From the NCBI GenBank assembly GCA_902729315.2, contig LR746278.1, positions 1,003,001 through 1,067,000 on the forward strand: 64,000 nucleotides of DNA, written 5' to 3'. Origin of the DNA: Spirodela intermedia (taxonomy: Eukaryota; Streptophyta; Magnoliopsida; Alismatales; Araceae). Both the position numbers and the translations under genes were made by a program. Below the pieces are notes generated by a model. The model was not told the DNA's origin, did no database searches, and worked only from the letters and a program-made list of their open reading frames with translations. Each line of letters opens with the position of its first letter. The stretch's first letter is position 1. Shown here in pieces: positions 35,232-46,334 of the stretch.

Positions 35232-37965
35232 TCAGAGGAAAGGAGGTTGCGTGGGCACAGGGACACTACACGCTCTTGTGGTCAGCATCTGCACCACTTG
35301 CGGCATTGATGGCCTGGAAGAGACGGAAGCTTGTGTGCACAGAAGACCTACTAAGAGCACATGCGAGGCCTCTTCAGCAGCTACCTCCTCCTTCACCCGT
35401 TCATCCACCGACTCCACTAGGGTTCCTGCCTGGTAGTGCCTCCACACCTGAGCGAGAGAGAGAGAGAGAGTCAGAGAGAGAGAGAGAGCGACGGTGACGA
35501 TGGGCGGATCGGCTTTAAGGGAGGATGGAGAGGTTACCATCTGGAGGACGGAGTCTGCTTTTTTAGGGCAGGAGTTCCTCCTGCCGCAGATGATTTCCAA
35601 GAGCATGACCCCGAAGCTGTACACGTCCGCCTTCTCCGTCAGCACGCCGTGGATGACATACTCCGGAGCCAAGTATCCCCTGAAGAGCGATTCTACCATG
35701 TTTAGGCGAATTCTCAGACTTTCCTAGGACAAACCCGGGAGTTCTCCCCTCTCCAAGTTCGGGGAGGGCCCTGAACACGGCTGTTCGACTCTAATTCAAA
35801 TGGGGTATGTGATCTGCTCTCAGGGGGGTCCGTTCATGGAAAAACTTGGGGCAGGGAACTAGAAAATCACTACTAATTTAGAGTTCTTGCATGGATAAGC
35901 CTGAAATTTGGGTTCTTGCACGGTCAAGCATGACTACTTCAGTAACCTAAGCAAAACAGGGCGTGAAATATATATAGACACGGAAACCAAACTCTTTCAG
36001 GTGGGCCAGGACATGACTATTTATGGTAATTGAAAGGTACCATAAAATCCGAGCTCGGGATTCTTGCCCCATGAGGCTTTTCAGAGGATCTGTGGAGTCG
36101 GAGCTACTCACACTGTGCCGGCGAGGGAGGTGGTGAGATGGGTCCGGTCGACAGGGAAGAGGCGGACGAGCCCGAAGTCGGCTATTCTCGCGTTCATCTT
36201 CTCGTCCAGAAGAACGTTGCTGCACTTGATGTCCCTGTGGATCGCCCTCGTCTCCGACCCTCCGTGGAGGTACGCCAGCCCCTCCGCCACCCCCACCACG
36301 ATCCGAAGCCGATCCCCCCACGCCAGGCTCTGGACACCGCGGCCTTCGCCTGGTTCTCAGAGAAGGAAAATATTGCCAGATCAGGAGAGGAGAACTTACG
36401 GGGATCGAGATGTGTTTGCAAGCTCGGAGTTACCAAAGATGAAGCGATCGAGGCTCCCGTTCGGTAGGAATTCGTAGACCAGGAGGCTCTCGGGGCCTTC
36501 GATGCTGAAGCCCAGGAGCTTGACGATGTTCTCGTGCTCCAGCTTGCTGATCAGGCTCACCTCGTTGAAGAGCACGTCGGCCCACTGACTGTTGTGGAAG
36601 AACAGCTTCTTGACGGCGACCACGGTGCCGTCGGGAAGGGTTCCCTACCCAGAGAAGATCGCCAATCGGTCTGTTAGTAGAGCTATAGTCGAAACAAATA
36701 TCATGCAAAGATAATATTTATGCATGATAGATCTGGATAAAACCTTGTACACGGAGCCACCGCCCCCGTGACCCAGTTTATTACTAGGGTTGAAGCTATC
36801 GGTAGCTTTCTGCAGAGTCTCGTATTTGAAGTATAGATGGGATTTGACTAGAAGAGCTGGAAGCTCGACCTGCTGCTTGATATCTGGACGATGATTGAGA
36901 AAATGTCACAGAAAGTACAATTTCAGTGTAGGATTTAATTTTCCTCCGCTGGAACTGAGGGATGATCACCTATTTTCCGGTTCTTTCGCCTTCTGACGCA
37001 TATCCAACCGAATAAGACGCAGAGAACGGCGATGGAGGGAATTGAGAAAGATAATGCGAAGATCAATCCTCTCTTGGACCCGCCTGCTGAGGGATGAAGA
37101 AAATATGACCAAAGTTGGCAATGATCGAAATATACGCACAAATGATCGAAGTATGTTCAGAGAAGAACACGATGAGAGTGGCCTCCTCACTTCCGGAATT
37201 CTCTCCTGCGCCGTAAAACTTGCTGTCGGAGTACCTCAGATAGCAGCCGGCGTTAAGACCCCTCCCTTCCGTTGCTGGCAGGCAACCCTCAACCTCCCTC
37301 GCCGCCTTCTCCAGGCACTGCCGGCAACCCTCCGCCGGCACCGTCTCCCAGCACTCCGCCAGACCGTACAGCCTTGCCGCAGTGTCTTCCCACAGGGCGG
37401 ACCCCCCGTTCCTCACCGCGAGGGCTGTCAGATTCCCTAGCATCGCAATCACGCTGCTCCGCCAAGAGTCAACAGGGTGGGTGGCGCCGCCGCAGAGAGC
37501 CCGGTCAACGGCGGGGTCGACGGCCTCAGAGTAGAACTCGTAGCTGTCGTAGCGAAGGAAGCAGCCGTCGAGGAAGACCCGGGCGGAGACGTTGGGGAGG
37601 CAGCGGGGGAGCGACGTGCGGCACTCGGCGAAGCAGACGAGGCAGTCCGTGAGGGAGAGGTCCGAGTGGCACTGTGCCAGGCCGTACACCGGCGAACTGG
37701 AGGAGGAAGAAGAAGAGTTGGAGGAGTTGGCGAGGTGGGCACCCCACCCTTCGGAGGCGACAAGGTCGGCGAGGGCGGCCATGCCGCCGACGAAGTTCCC
37801 GACGAAGGAGACGGCATCGACGGCCCGGCGGCCGCCGCAGATTAGGGCGGCCTCCTCGGCACGCAGGTCTGCGGAGGAAGGAACCAGGACAGATAGCTGG
37901 AGTAGGAGGAAGAAGACGAGGATCTGAATCAGAGGATGTGGGCTCTCCAGGGCCGCGTCGGCCAT
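35232..37965 (-). CDS. Cysteine-rich receptor-like kinase (DUF26 type), CRK2-like
   Basis: This is a plasma-membrane receptor-like serine/threonine kinase with a secreted cysteine-rich ectodomain. Such kinases act in stress, redox and immune signalling. Seven minus-strand exons read 37965-37191, 37083-36970, 36883-36744, 36644-36400, 36327-36112, 35679-35538 and 35447-35232, giving 615 aa. A signal peptide covers about residues 1-33. Two Gnk2/DUF26 domains each have C-x8-C-x2-C (starting near Cys99 and Cys205), and one membrane helix (about 265-288) is followed by RRRKNRK. The kinase shows the loop [10 protein letters not shown], lysine VAVKK, catalytic [14 protein letters not shown] and APEY, so it looks active. 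A glycine-rich loop without Phe and a C-terminus of PTQPPFL fit the CRK2 group. Intron 6 carries (GA)n. The gene is head to head with the CRK at 39089. Confidence 0.92.
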
Positions 37966-39088
37966 GATCTTCCTCCTACCCGTTCCCTCTTCCGATTATT
38001 GGTGCAGACCATAGCAGTCAACTCTTTCAGAGAACTTCCGAGACAACGAAACGAATTCGTAATCCAAATTCACTTCCACTTCGCGGTCGTCGATGCCCCA
38101 GCTGGTTGAAGAAACCTTCCGGCCTTTCTCCATCTCTCGGGAACGAGCAAGGCGAAATTGATCGATGACTTTTGATCACCACTTTGACGTAGGACGTTTT
38201 ATTTGGGAGACCATGAGTTTCAGCATAATGGGTAGTTCAAGTGAACACTATTAGTTATTACCCAATCAAGGCCCATATATTTTATCTACATATTATTTTT
38301 ATATAAAATTAAAACCGCGAAACAGTAAATTTCCCATATTTATGCAATAAAATCAGCAAAATGACGTAATCCTGAACCGGTGAATCGACCAGACATTAGG
38401 GTGAGAATAGAATAATTGCCTTTATTTTATGAAGCTCGTACGGTTGGTGAGAAAAGAGCTGCAAAGCACCGAAAAAAATAAAATATTTATTTGTGTATTA
38501 TGGCTTAAATAATCGACTATAATTATTCTACAACACGCGCAGAATGGATTGAACGGTTAAAAGTCGCCGTTCGAGAACGCTCCCTCCCCCCCGTTGAAAC
38601 TCACTGCAACCTCATTCCCTACGTCATCCTGTTGACCCAGTAATTCTGGTTTTCATTACGAGGAGAAATCTTCAAACTTGTTGACATTACTGGTTGAGGG
38701 TGCTTCCTGCCTGCCCAAACCAGACTTTGTCAAACTTGTTCTTGGCATTTCTCCCCGACCATCTGTCTCTCTCTTGCTTCGAGGAACCAGATGTCCAAGT
38801 CAAAGTCATCAAAAGTGGATTAATGCGTAGTCATCTGACCGGGAAAGGACCGAAACACTTAGAAGATGGAAATATACGGACACCATCGCATAATTAGATA
38901 CTGATAAGAGAGTGGACCCCACCAAAGAGCGAAATTTTCAACGCTAGCGGTCTCGGCGAGAGCCAGTGAGCTGACTTTTCCTCCCAGGCGGTCGCCTTCG
39001 TCGATGTCATTCTCGAGCTCACCGGCCAGGAGCGTCTCTGCCTTCGATTCACAGAGAGCTTCTCGATCGGGAGGGGAGCTCTGGTTCA
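37966..39088. promoter_or_regulatory. Shared intergenic region of the divergent CRK pair
   Basis: These 1123 bases separate the start codons of two CRK genes transcribed away from each other, so both promoters must lie here. The middle is AT-rich (about 38250-38530), with GC-rich shoulders near each start. Several GGTCAA/TTGACC-like motifs occur (for example near 38632 and 38170), the core of W-boxes bound by WRKY factors. Such short motifs occur by chance, so this is only suggestive. Confidence 0.5.
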
Positions 39089-41537
39089 ATGGCGATACTG
39101 TTTGCTGTTCTCCTGGTGATGGCGGTGGCGGCGGTGGCGGCGGGAGGGGACACTAACTCGAAGGTGGTGAAGATCAGCTGCGGCAGCGAGGTGGCCCTCA
39201 ACGCCACAGTCTTCCTCCCCAGCCTCATCGCCAATATGGACGGCACTCGGGAGCAAGTCAGGGCCACCGGTTTCGGCATCTCCACCAACGGCTCTGACCA
39301 CAGCCTTGCCCTCTGCTACCGCGGCCTGCCGGAGCAGGACTGCACCCTCTGCTACTCCACCGCCCGCACGACGCTCCCGCAGTGCTTCCCCTACATCGGC
39401 GGCCGTATCTACCTCGACGGCTGCTTCATGCGGGCCGAGAAGTACGAGTTCTACGGCGAGTTTTCCGGCCCTCAGGACGGCGCCCTCTGCGGCAACGCCA
39501 CACGCAGGGGTGCCGCATTCGAGAGGGCGGCGCGGGAGGCCGTGCGGCGGGCCGTCACGGCGGCGCCGCCGGCCGGTGGAAACGCCACCGTTTCGGTCCC
39601 CGGCGGCGAGCCGGTGTACGTGCTGGTGGACTGCTGGAGGTCGCTGAACGAGAGCTCCTGCAGCGCGTGCCTGGAGAGCGCCCTGGCGTCGGTGACCAGC
39701 TGCTTGCCGTGGTCGGAGGGAAGGGCTCTCCACACGGGTTGCTTCCTCCGCTACTCCGATGCCAACTTCCTCGGCGGAGCGGAAGAGGGCGGGAGTGCCG
39801 AAGGTTCGCAGATTGGTCACCCCCATGAGCTTCCATCCGAGGTTCCCCCTGGAAACCCTAACACCCATCTCCTTATTCTTCCTTGCAGCCAACAAGACGG
39901 CTATAATCGCAACTCCTCTCGCAATCCTAGCGCTCGCGCTGTTCGCCGTCATTCTGATCAGGATCTGCAGGAAGAACATGAACCAGAAGAGGGGTGGGGC
40001 CTTATCTATCATCTAATGTTTCCGTCGTAGCTTTGTGTTTTTCTTAGACTGACGTGGTTTCCAATCCGCAGAGATGGAGGAAGCGGCGAAGATCGCCTCC
40101 CTTCTTTATACAACATGCATCGACTTCAAGTATTCCACCCTGGAAAAGGCCACCGGACATCTCTCCGAGTCCAACAAGCTCGGACAGGGAGGATTTGGGG
40201 CCGTCTACAAGGTTGTCCATGGAGGAGACGATTCTCGACCTCTGAAATTCTCTGTCGAAGCATAGGATCCTCGTGCCATTTCGTCGGACATCTTCCGTTC
40301 CTGCCCTTCTGAGGAATCGCCGTCGCCATTGACAGGGAGTTCTGGCGGATGGAAGGGAGATCGCAGTGAAGAGGCTGTTCATCGACAAACGGCCACCCGT
40401 CTCCGATTTCTTCAACGAGGCCAACATCATCAGCAGCCTGGAGCACGAGAACCTGGTCAGATTGCTGGGTTGCAGCTGCTCAGGCCCGGAGAACCTCCTC
40501 GTCTACGAATACCTCCCCAACCAGAGTCTCGACCGGCTTCTCTTCCGTACCGCCTCGTCCCATTCTCCTTCCTCCTCTTCCTTCTGTTCCTCAGTCGTCG
40601 TCCTCTTCAGATCTGCTCTTCGTTTCCGCAGACCCGATTAAGGGGAGAGAGCTCAAGTGGCAGCAGAGATTCGGGATTATCGTGGGGGTGGCCCGCGGCC
40701 TGACCTACCTCCACGAGAACCAGAAAACCAGGATCATCCACAGGGACATCAAGGCCAGCAACATCCTCCTGGACTGCAAGCTACGCCCCAAGATCGCAGA
40801 CTTTGGCCTGGCTAGGGCTTTTCACTATGATCAGACCCACCTCAATACCGGCATCGCCGGAACTATGTCGGGAATCTCCCTTCCCCTACAATTTTCTCAA
40901 TCCATCGCACCAGAAAGGGACTAGAATAACCATTGATTACTCTGCAAAACAGAGGATACATGGCACCGGAGTACGTTGCCCACGGGCAGCTGACGGAGAA
41001 GGTGGACGTCTACAGCTTCGGCGTGCTCCTCCTGGAGATCGTGACAGGGAGACCGAACAGGAGGGGGGAAACCACCGGAACCCTAGACTGCCTCCTGATT
41101 TCGGTAAGCCTCGGGGCGCCCAACAAACTGATAAATCTGCCGGGTTTTCTTCGAGATTGTGGTAATCCAGTGAAGTAATTAATGGTGGGCAGGCCTGGAA
41201 GAGATTCCAGATGGGGAGAACGGAGGAGCTGATCGACCCAACACTCCTGCCCCACACTGCCGCCGTCGGTGAAGGCGGCGCCGCCGACCCCAGAGGGGAG
41301 ATAATGAGGGTAGCCCACGTGGCCCACCTGTGCACCCAGGAGAGCCCCCCGCTACGGCCATCGGCCTCCCGCGCCCTCCAAATGCTCCTGGGAAAAGAAG
41401 AGCGGCTTCCGCTGCCGGCGCCGCCGCCGTTCGCAGACGATGGCGCGGCGGAGAGGAACCCCCTAGTTCGCCGGAGCCCGTCCTCCTCCGGCTCATTCAT
41501 TGCGGCCGTTTCCTACAGCTCTCTTCAGCCACGGTGA
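39089..41537 (+). CDS. Cysteine-rich receptor-like kinase (DUF26 type), CRK42/46-like
   Basis: This is a second membrane receptor-like kinase of the DUF26 family. Seven exons read 39089-39803, 39889-39993, 40072-40211, 40336-40546, 40632-40866, 40953-41103 and 41193-41537, giving 633 aa. A signal peptide covers residues 1 to about 19. Two DUF26 domains have C-x8-C-x2-C starting at Cys76 and Cys182. The membrane helix is about residues 243-264 ([19 protein letters not shown]). Kinase motifs are [33 protein letters not shown] and GYMAPEY, all expected for an active enzyme. The tail after the kinase is Ser/Pro/Arg-rich. The intron positions match those of the neighbouring minus-strand CRK, as expected of one family. 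A partial, broken copy lies at 46335-48138. Donors after exon 1 (GTTCGC) and exon 5 (GTCGGG) are weak but keep the frame. Confidence 0.9.
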
Positions 41538-42120
41538 GGAGAGCATTCGCGGGGTTGTGCCATGAAGGAGAGGGAAGAACTGATGGGGACTTGCCTCGGG
41601 GGATCTGATCTTCAGGATGATGATCGAGAAGGTCCCAGCCTGGACCATTATACAGTTCTGTTCATATTTCCTCCATTTATAACTCATTCAAGGTGATGCG
41701 AGTGGTCCACTGCAGTCCCTCCCTTCCCTCTCCCTCTTCTCTCAGAGGATATAGAATGTACAGATACGCTTATCTTTACAACTGAGAGAGAGAGAAAGAG
41801 AGAGTAACTACGCATTTACATGAGAATCAGAGCTAACATGCTGTGTCACACTCACAAGACAGAGAGCTGTATCAGAATTATGTATGCTCCACCCGTACGC
41901 ACTGATCATTCAATAGAGTGAGGAAATATATATAATCCGCCGCCCTTCATACAACCATTAATCCCTTTCAACACGGACCACGTGTCTACAATATTTCTCA
42001 TGCTTTACAAAAAAAATGTGGCTCTTTTCGGCAAGGAACAATGATAGAAGAAAATAGACCATCATCTCCTGCGTAAATCTCATACCTACAGCTAGCGCCG
42101 CCGCCGTCGGCGAGCCCTAT

Positions 42121-42518
42121 CTAGCTCTTCCAGGTTCCCCTACCCGCCATCAAGAGAGACGCGTAGAGCAGCTCGTTCCACGTGTCGGGCAACCCTGGCA
42201 AGCACCAGTGGCTGCAGTCTTGTGTCTCCACCGCGTTGACCGCCTCCGCCGCCGACGCGTACTTCATCCCGTAGATCGACGGGTGCGCGTCCTTCCTGAA
42301 CTCCGTTAGGCGACTGATGTTGAGGAAGATCACCGGCGTCTTCATCTGGTCAAACACCGGCTTCAGCGCCTTCAACTTCGGCACCGGTTTCCTCCTCAGA
42401 AAGGTCTCGTTGAAGATCGGCTCCCTCTCCCCATGGCAGCGCCCTCCCGTGTTCCAGTTCCCCCCTCTGAAGATCAGAAGCAGATGCATGGAACCCAGTA
42501 TCAAATAATCATCCTTAG

Positions 42519-42556
<38 letters not shown>

Positions 42557-43899
42557 AGAGTTGTGGGTACATTACCGGAAATGAGAAGGAGAGATGCCTC
42601 TGAAGACGACCTGAGTCTTGTTGGGGTCGATATTCTCGTCGACCCATCTCGCCCAGGTCGACAAGGCTTTCTTATATGCCGCCATTACCGGAAGCACTGG
42701 GTACACATGGCCGCCTTCTTGATAATAATCAACTCTGTCATCCATACGGCGAGAGAGACGGAGAGAGAGTGAACTTGAGCCAGAATCATAGAAATGGAGC
42801 TCGATGAACGAAAAGATTGAACGCTTACCCTAGCTTTGTCTTGACGTGATTCCACCAGTGCCCAGTGTTGAAGATGATGATGTCCGCGTCCCGGTAAGAG
42901 CCGGACGCTTCTTCCATGAGGTCCAAGCTAAGCCTCTCGATCCTCTCCCCATTGGCAGCCTTGGTGTGGACCACTCTCACCAGGTAGGGCGACCTCACGA
43001 GCTCCACAGAGCAATTATAATCCTAGAAAGAGACAGCAATGGCGTGAGAAGGAGATTCAGCGGAAGATAACGCCTTCGAGAGATTCGTCGAGCCTACCAT
43101 GAATCGGAAGGAGACGTGCTCGCTCGCCTTGAAGTCGTTGGTCCCTGATTCTTCATAAACTCTGCTCTCGTTGAGCCCGTTCCGAAGGATGCAGACCAGA
43201 GACTCCCACATGTTTCGGCTCAACGAGTCGCCGACGAAAACCAACCTCTGACCCCTTAATTTCTGCAGAAAATCTTTCGCATTCAACCTACCCAAATCCA
43301 GCGAATGAGAAAATTAGCCCCAGAAACAGCAGCTTGGGAATAAGATAAAATCTCTTGTATCAATCTACCCATCTGATTCTTCCGTACTCTGGGACAAGAC
43401 CGTACCTCGGGATGTCGCAGTCGTTGGGCTGCCAACGCCAATTCAAGAACTCCTGATCAGGTCTTCCATTCTCGTGGCAGCTGAAGGTCGGATCGACGAT
43501 GGGGCAAGAGCCCGGATCGTAGAGAGGCTTTCTGTCATCTCTGATCCACCGGCCGCTGAAGATGTCGCAGCTTTTCTGAAGACGGTGAATGTCCACAGCC
43601 TTATGGGATTCCTCCGACTGACCATGACCGGAGCTTCTGTTCCCTCTCCAAGAGATGCCTTTCTTCTTCGTCAGATCGAGCTGACCCGACCCGTTATTCG
43701 GTGGCGCTGGTAGGAACCATGAAAGCAGATTAGAAGGGGAGTAAGCGGCGATGACGTTGGGATTGCCGTCGCGGCCGGAGGAGAAGAAGAAGAAGATCAG
43801 GGACGAGGCGAGTAGACCGGCGACGCAGCCGTAGGTCACTCTCCGAAAGGGGACGAAGAGGGAGAGGTTCCCTGAAGGGGCGACCGTCGTCAAACCCAT
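42121..43899 (-). CDS. Trichome birefringence-like (TBL) polysaccharide O-acetyltransferase, copy A
   Basis: TBL proteins are Golgi type II membrane enzymes of the DUF231/PC-esterase family that O-acetylate cell-wall polysaccharides such as xylan or pectin. Five minus-strand exons read 43899-43406, 43287-43098, 43022-42829, 42734-42576 and 42466-42121, giving 460 aa. A membrane anchor lies near residues 22-43. The TBL domain starts at SCDIFSGRW. The esterase GDS motif FVGDSLSRN has its Ser near 186, and the DxxH motif is DCSHWC (Asp429, His432), so both catalytic elements are present. Wording around EDYNC/GHWWNH-type blocks places it near the TBR/TBL1-5 group, and the substrate cannot be read from sequence. 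Intron 4 contains (GC)n(GA)n. A second copy is at 48800-50568. Confidence 0.93.
42519..42560. repeat. (GC)n(GA)n microsatellite in TBL-A intron 4
   Basis: An alternating GC run of about 14 bases joins a GA run of about 26 bases. TBL-B has the same compound repeat at about 49198-49246, slightly longer in both parts. Alternating GC is rare in plant DNA and can adopt the Z form. Confidence 0.85.
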
Positions 43900-44185
43900 C
43901 CGTCGCTGCAGACTGAAAGATGGGAGAGACGGCGGCTACCCAGAGAAGATTCGGCAAAATCAGCTGGCTTTCTCTTTTCTGGCTCTCCCCCTCTCTCGGG
44001 AAGATGGGCTGAGATTCATAGTTGCTCCGTGGGCCTCCTTTAAACAAGCCTCGGGGAATGACCGGCAGCCAATCGATGGAACCCCAAGTCTTCGCTATTT
44101 GGATTGAGAGAGAGAGAAAAAGTAAACACCCCGCAGCGGGAGGATGAACACGGGAGCAACTGTTCACAGGAGGTCCGCAGGTTCT

Positions 44186-44246
<61 letters not shown>

Positions 44247-45290
44247 CACCCCGCAGCGGCGCCCGCCGCCGCAGCGATCTGGGACCATAACTTCCCGCCC
44301 TATCAAGCCACCAGCGCGGTAAACGGCGGCGACGGCGAGAGTTACGCGCCACCGCCGCCGTCCGATGGGGCCCGCGTTGGACGTGTTCGTCGGTCAACAA
44401 ACAAGTACATAAATTCATACTCAAGAACGTACCAGAGGCTCCCGTACCCTTCACGGCTCCGCCGTCCGCCGTCCGCCGTCCGCCGTGGGGAGGCTGACGA
44501 CGCTGAAGACATTCTCGACGAGTAAACTTCTTGTCGCCGCCCACAAGTCTTCCTTATGTGTGGGCTCAGGCGAACGTTTAGCCTCGTTGAATTGGCATTA
44601 TTATATTCCTATAATGATGCCGACTTGAGATTAACATTATTAAGTTCCCGGTGGTCAAACCCACCAGCAACCGTTGAGTCGTCTGTGCCTGGTAACTAGT
44701 GGCGCATAACCCTCTGACTTTTTCCCTTTTCTGAACTTTGTACGGAGTCGGTCAAACGTACAGATGCGGGAAAACACGGTCCACTAGGAAACGTGCCGCG
44801 GTGGTTATTTAAAACTGGAAACCTTCATTATTTTCCCAACCAGCGTTTGGGTTGGCGGAGAACAGAGGATTCCTAGTCATTTTCTACGGCTGTCTCTCTG
44901 CGGGACGTTTGGGTTGGGCCCTGAAAGCATCCCAAGCTAGCCCAGCGACGGACGCTGGGATCTGAGTGGTCCCACTGTGATATCATCTGCTTCCATCGCC
45001 GGGATTTGAGCGGGCCCACTTTTCTGCCACATCGGGAAATCAAGTCCATTGGGCTACATCTGCCCACTGTTTTCTTCCCCTTATTATCTCCCACTCTGTC
45101 CGTCTCCGTCTCCTCGTTCTATCTTATCTTCTTCCCTTCGGGCTTCGTTTCTGCCCTAACGTCTCAGTCTATGCCATATCTTCCGTGATGCCGGTGGAAG
45201 GTCACGTCGTCTCCAATGTTTTGTCGACAAGGCAGTTCATTGCTTTCCTCCGTTTTCGGTGATGCCGTTGAAATCTGAATCTCCTGCATG
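43900..45290. other. TBL-A upstream region with a long (CT)n run
   Basis: This is the promoter side of TBL-A. It has a CT run at about 44191-44241, (GCCGTCC)-type short repeats near 44459-44487, and an AT-rich stretch around 44580-44660. It matches the region upstream of TBL-B at a lower level than the genes match. TBL-B lacks the long CT run at the corresponding place (about 50835-50865). Confidence 0.6.
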
Positions 45291-46334
45291 CATCAAAGGA
45301 ATCCTGGTTGTTAATCTTACTCCCCAGATTCTGAGTGTAATCCTTAATTTACCATTTAGATCTTCACTCAATGTTGACGGAATTATATTAAATAAATAAT
45401 TTAATGTAAATACTGATTAGGATATAAAGCAGAACATTAAAAATACCAAGACATTACATCCTCTAATGCCTTATCGAATCTTGCACTTTCTCAATGACCA
45501 TCTCATATAACGGAAAAGAGGTGCATTGAATAGAATTGATAATAAGTTTGCATCTATTTTATATTTTATTATCAATGACATTCATCTTGACTTTGATTCA
45601 CTCTTCTTATAATAGAAGAGGACAATCCTCAAGTATGATCTTACTCTTCCTCTTGTCATCATCTTTTGACACTTTAATTTAAACACATCTATTGAATAAT
45701 TCATCTATCAGTAGCTATCCTCATGATTTAATTAATGAATTCACTCTTCATTGAATAAATTATCTTCAAGTTGGTGGTTAGTGGCCACATCATCCCCATT
45801 TCATTTCAACATCCTCCTATCATGTTCTAACATTCTTTGACATCCTACCAATTGTTGAAAAAAATTCAGCAAGAGCTTGGAACAAGTGGAGCAACAACTC
45901 CAGTCAATGGAAGAACGAGTTCGAGAACTCGAAGACGCGATTTCGGAGTCAAATATTTGCATTGATAACTATTCTCCCATACTTCATTTGTTTATCTGTT
46001 TTTTTATATTTACAAAAAGGTGGAGAAAAATAGTGAAAATGACAAAAAAAAAAAGAGTGCATAAACTTAGAGGGAGCACTCATTTTGGTGAGGATTATCT
46101 ATGTCTTAATAAATATTAGCTATGGTCTGATCATGTCTATATGACTATTTTAAATGTTTGTTTATTTACTGTCATAATGTTCACTTACATGCCTATCTTT
46201 GATGATTGTATGCACTATGAATGTGTGAATATTTCTGCTAGCATTGTAGAATATATTTATGCGAATGTGAATTCTGTGTGACGAATGTATAGATGAATAC
46301 GATTTACATCTCATCTTTGTTGAATAATTTATCA
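45291..46334. other. AT-rich spacer between duplication units
   Basis: This AT-rich DNA has no counterpart in the duplicated units. A short plus-strand frame at 45877-46119 begins with a heptad-like Glu/Gln/Leu/Val-rich stretch (MEERVRELEDAI), which could be a remnant of a retroelement gag coiled coil or of a host gene. It is cut off after about 30 codons. The spacer ends abruptly at TGCCG, where CRK homology begins in mid-exon. Confidence 0.5.

Larger units (their letters stand above)
39511..45290. repeat. CRK-TBL segmental duplication, unit A
   Basis: From the TGCCG at 39511, inside CRK exon 1, to about 45290, the sequence is repeated in the same order and orientation at 46335 to about 52100. 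The unit holds the 3' four-fifths of the CRK gene, the TBL gene and about 1.4 kb of TBL upstream DNA. Similarity is uneven: nearly identical over 39511-40560 and 41930-43560, and visibly diverged over 41200-41900 and 43580-45290. Confidence 0.88.

Noticed and set aside
39086-40012. 308-codon minus-strand frame over the CRK (and 46162-46836)
   Set aside because: It is antisense to a well-supported CRK exon, and no family match is visible.
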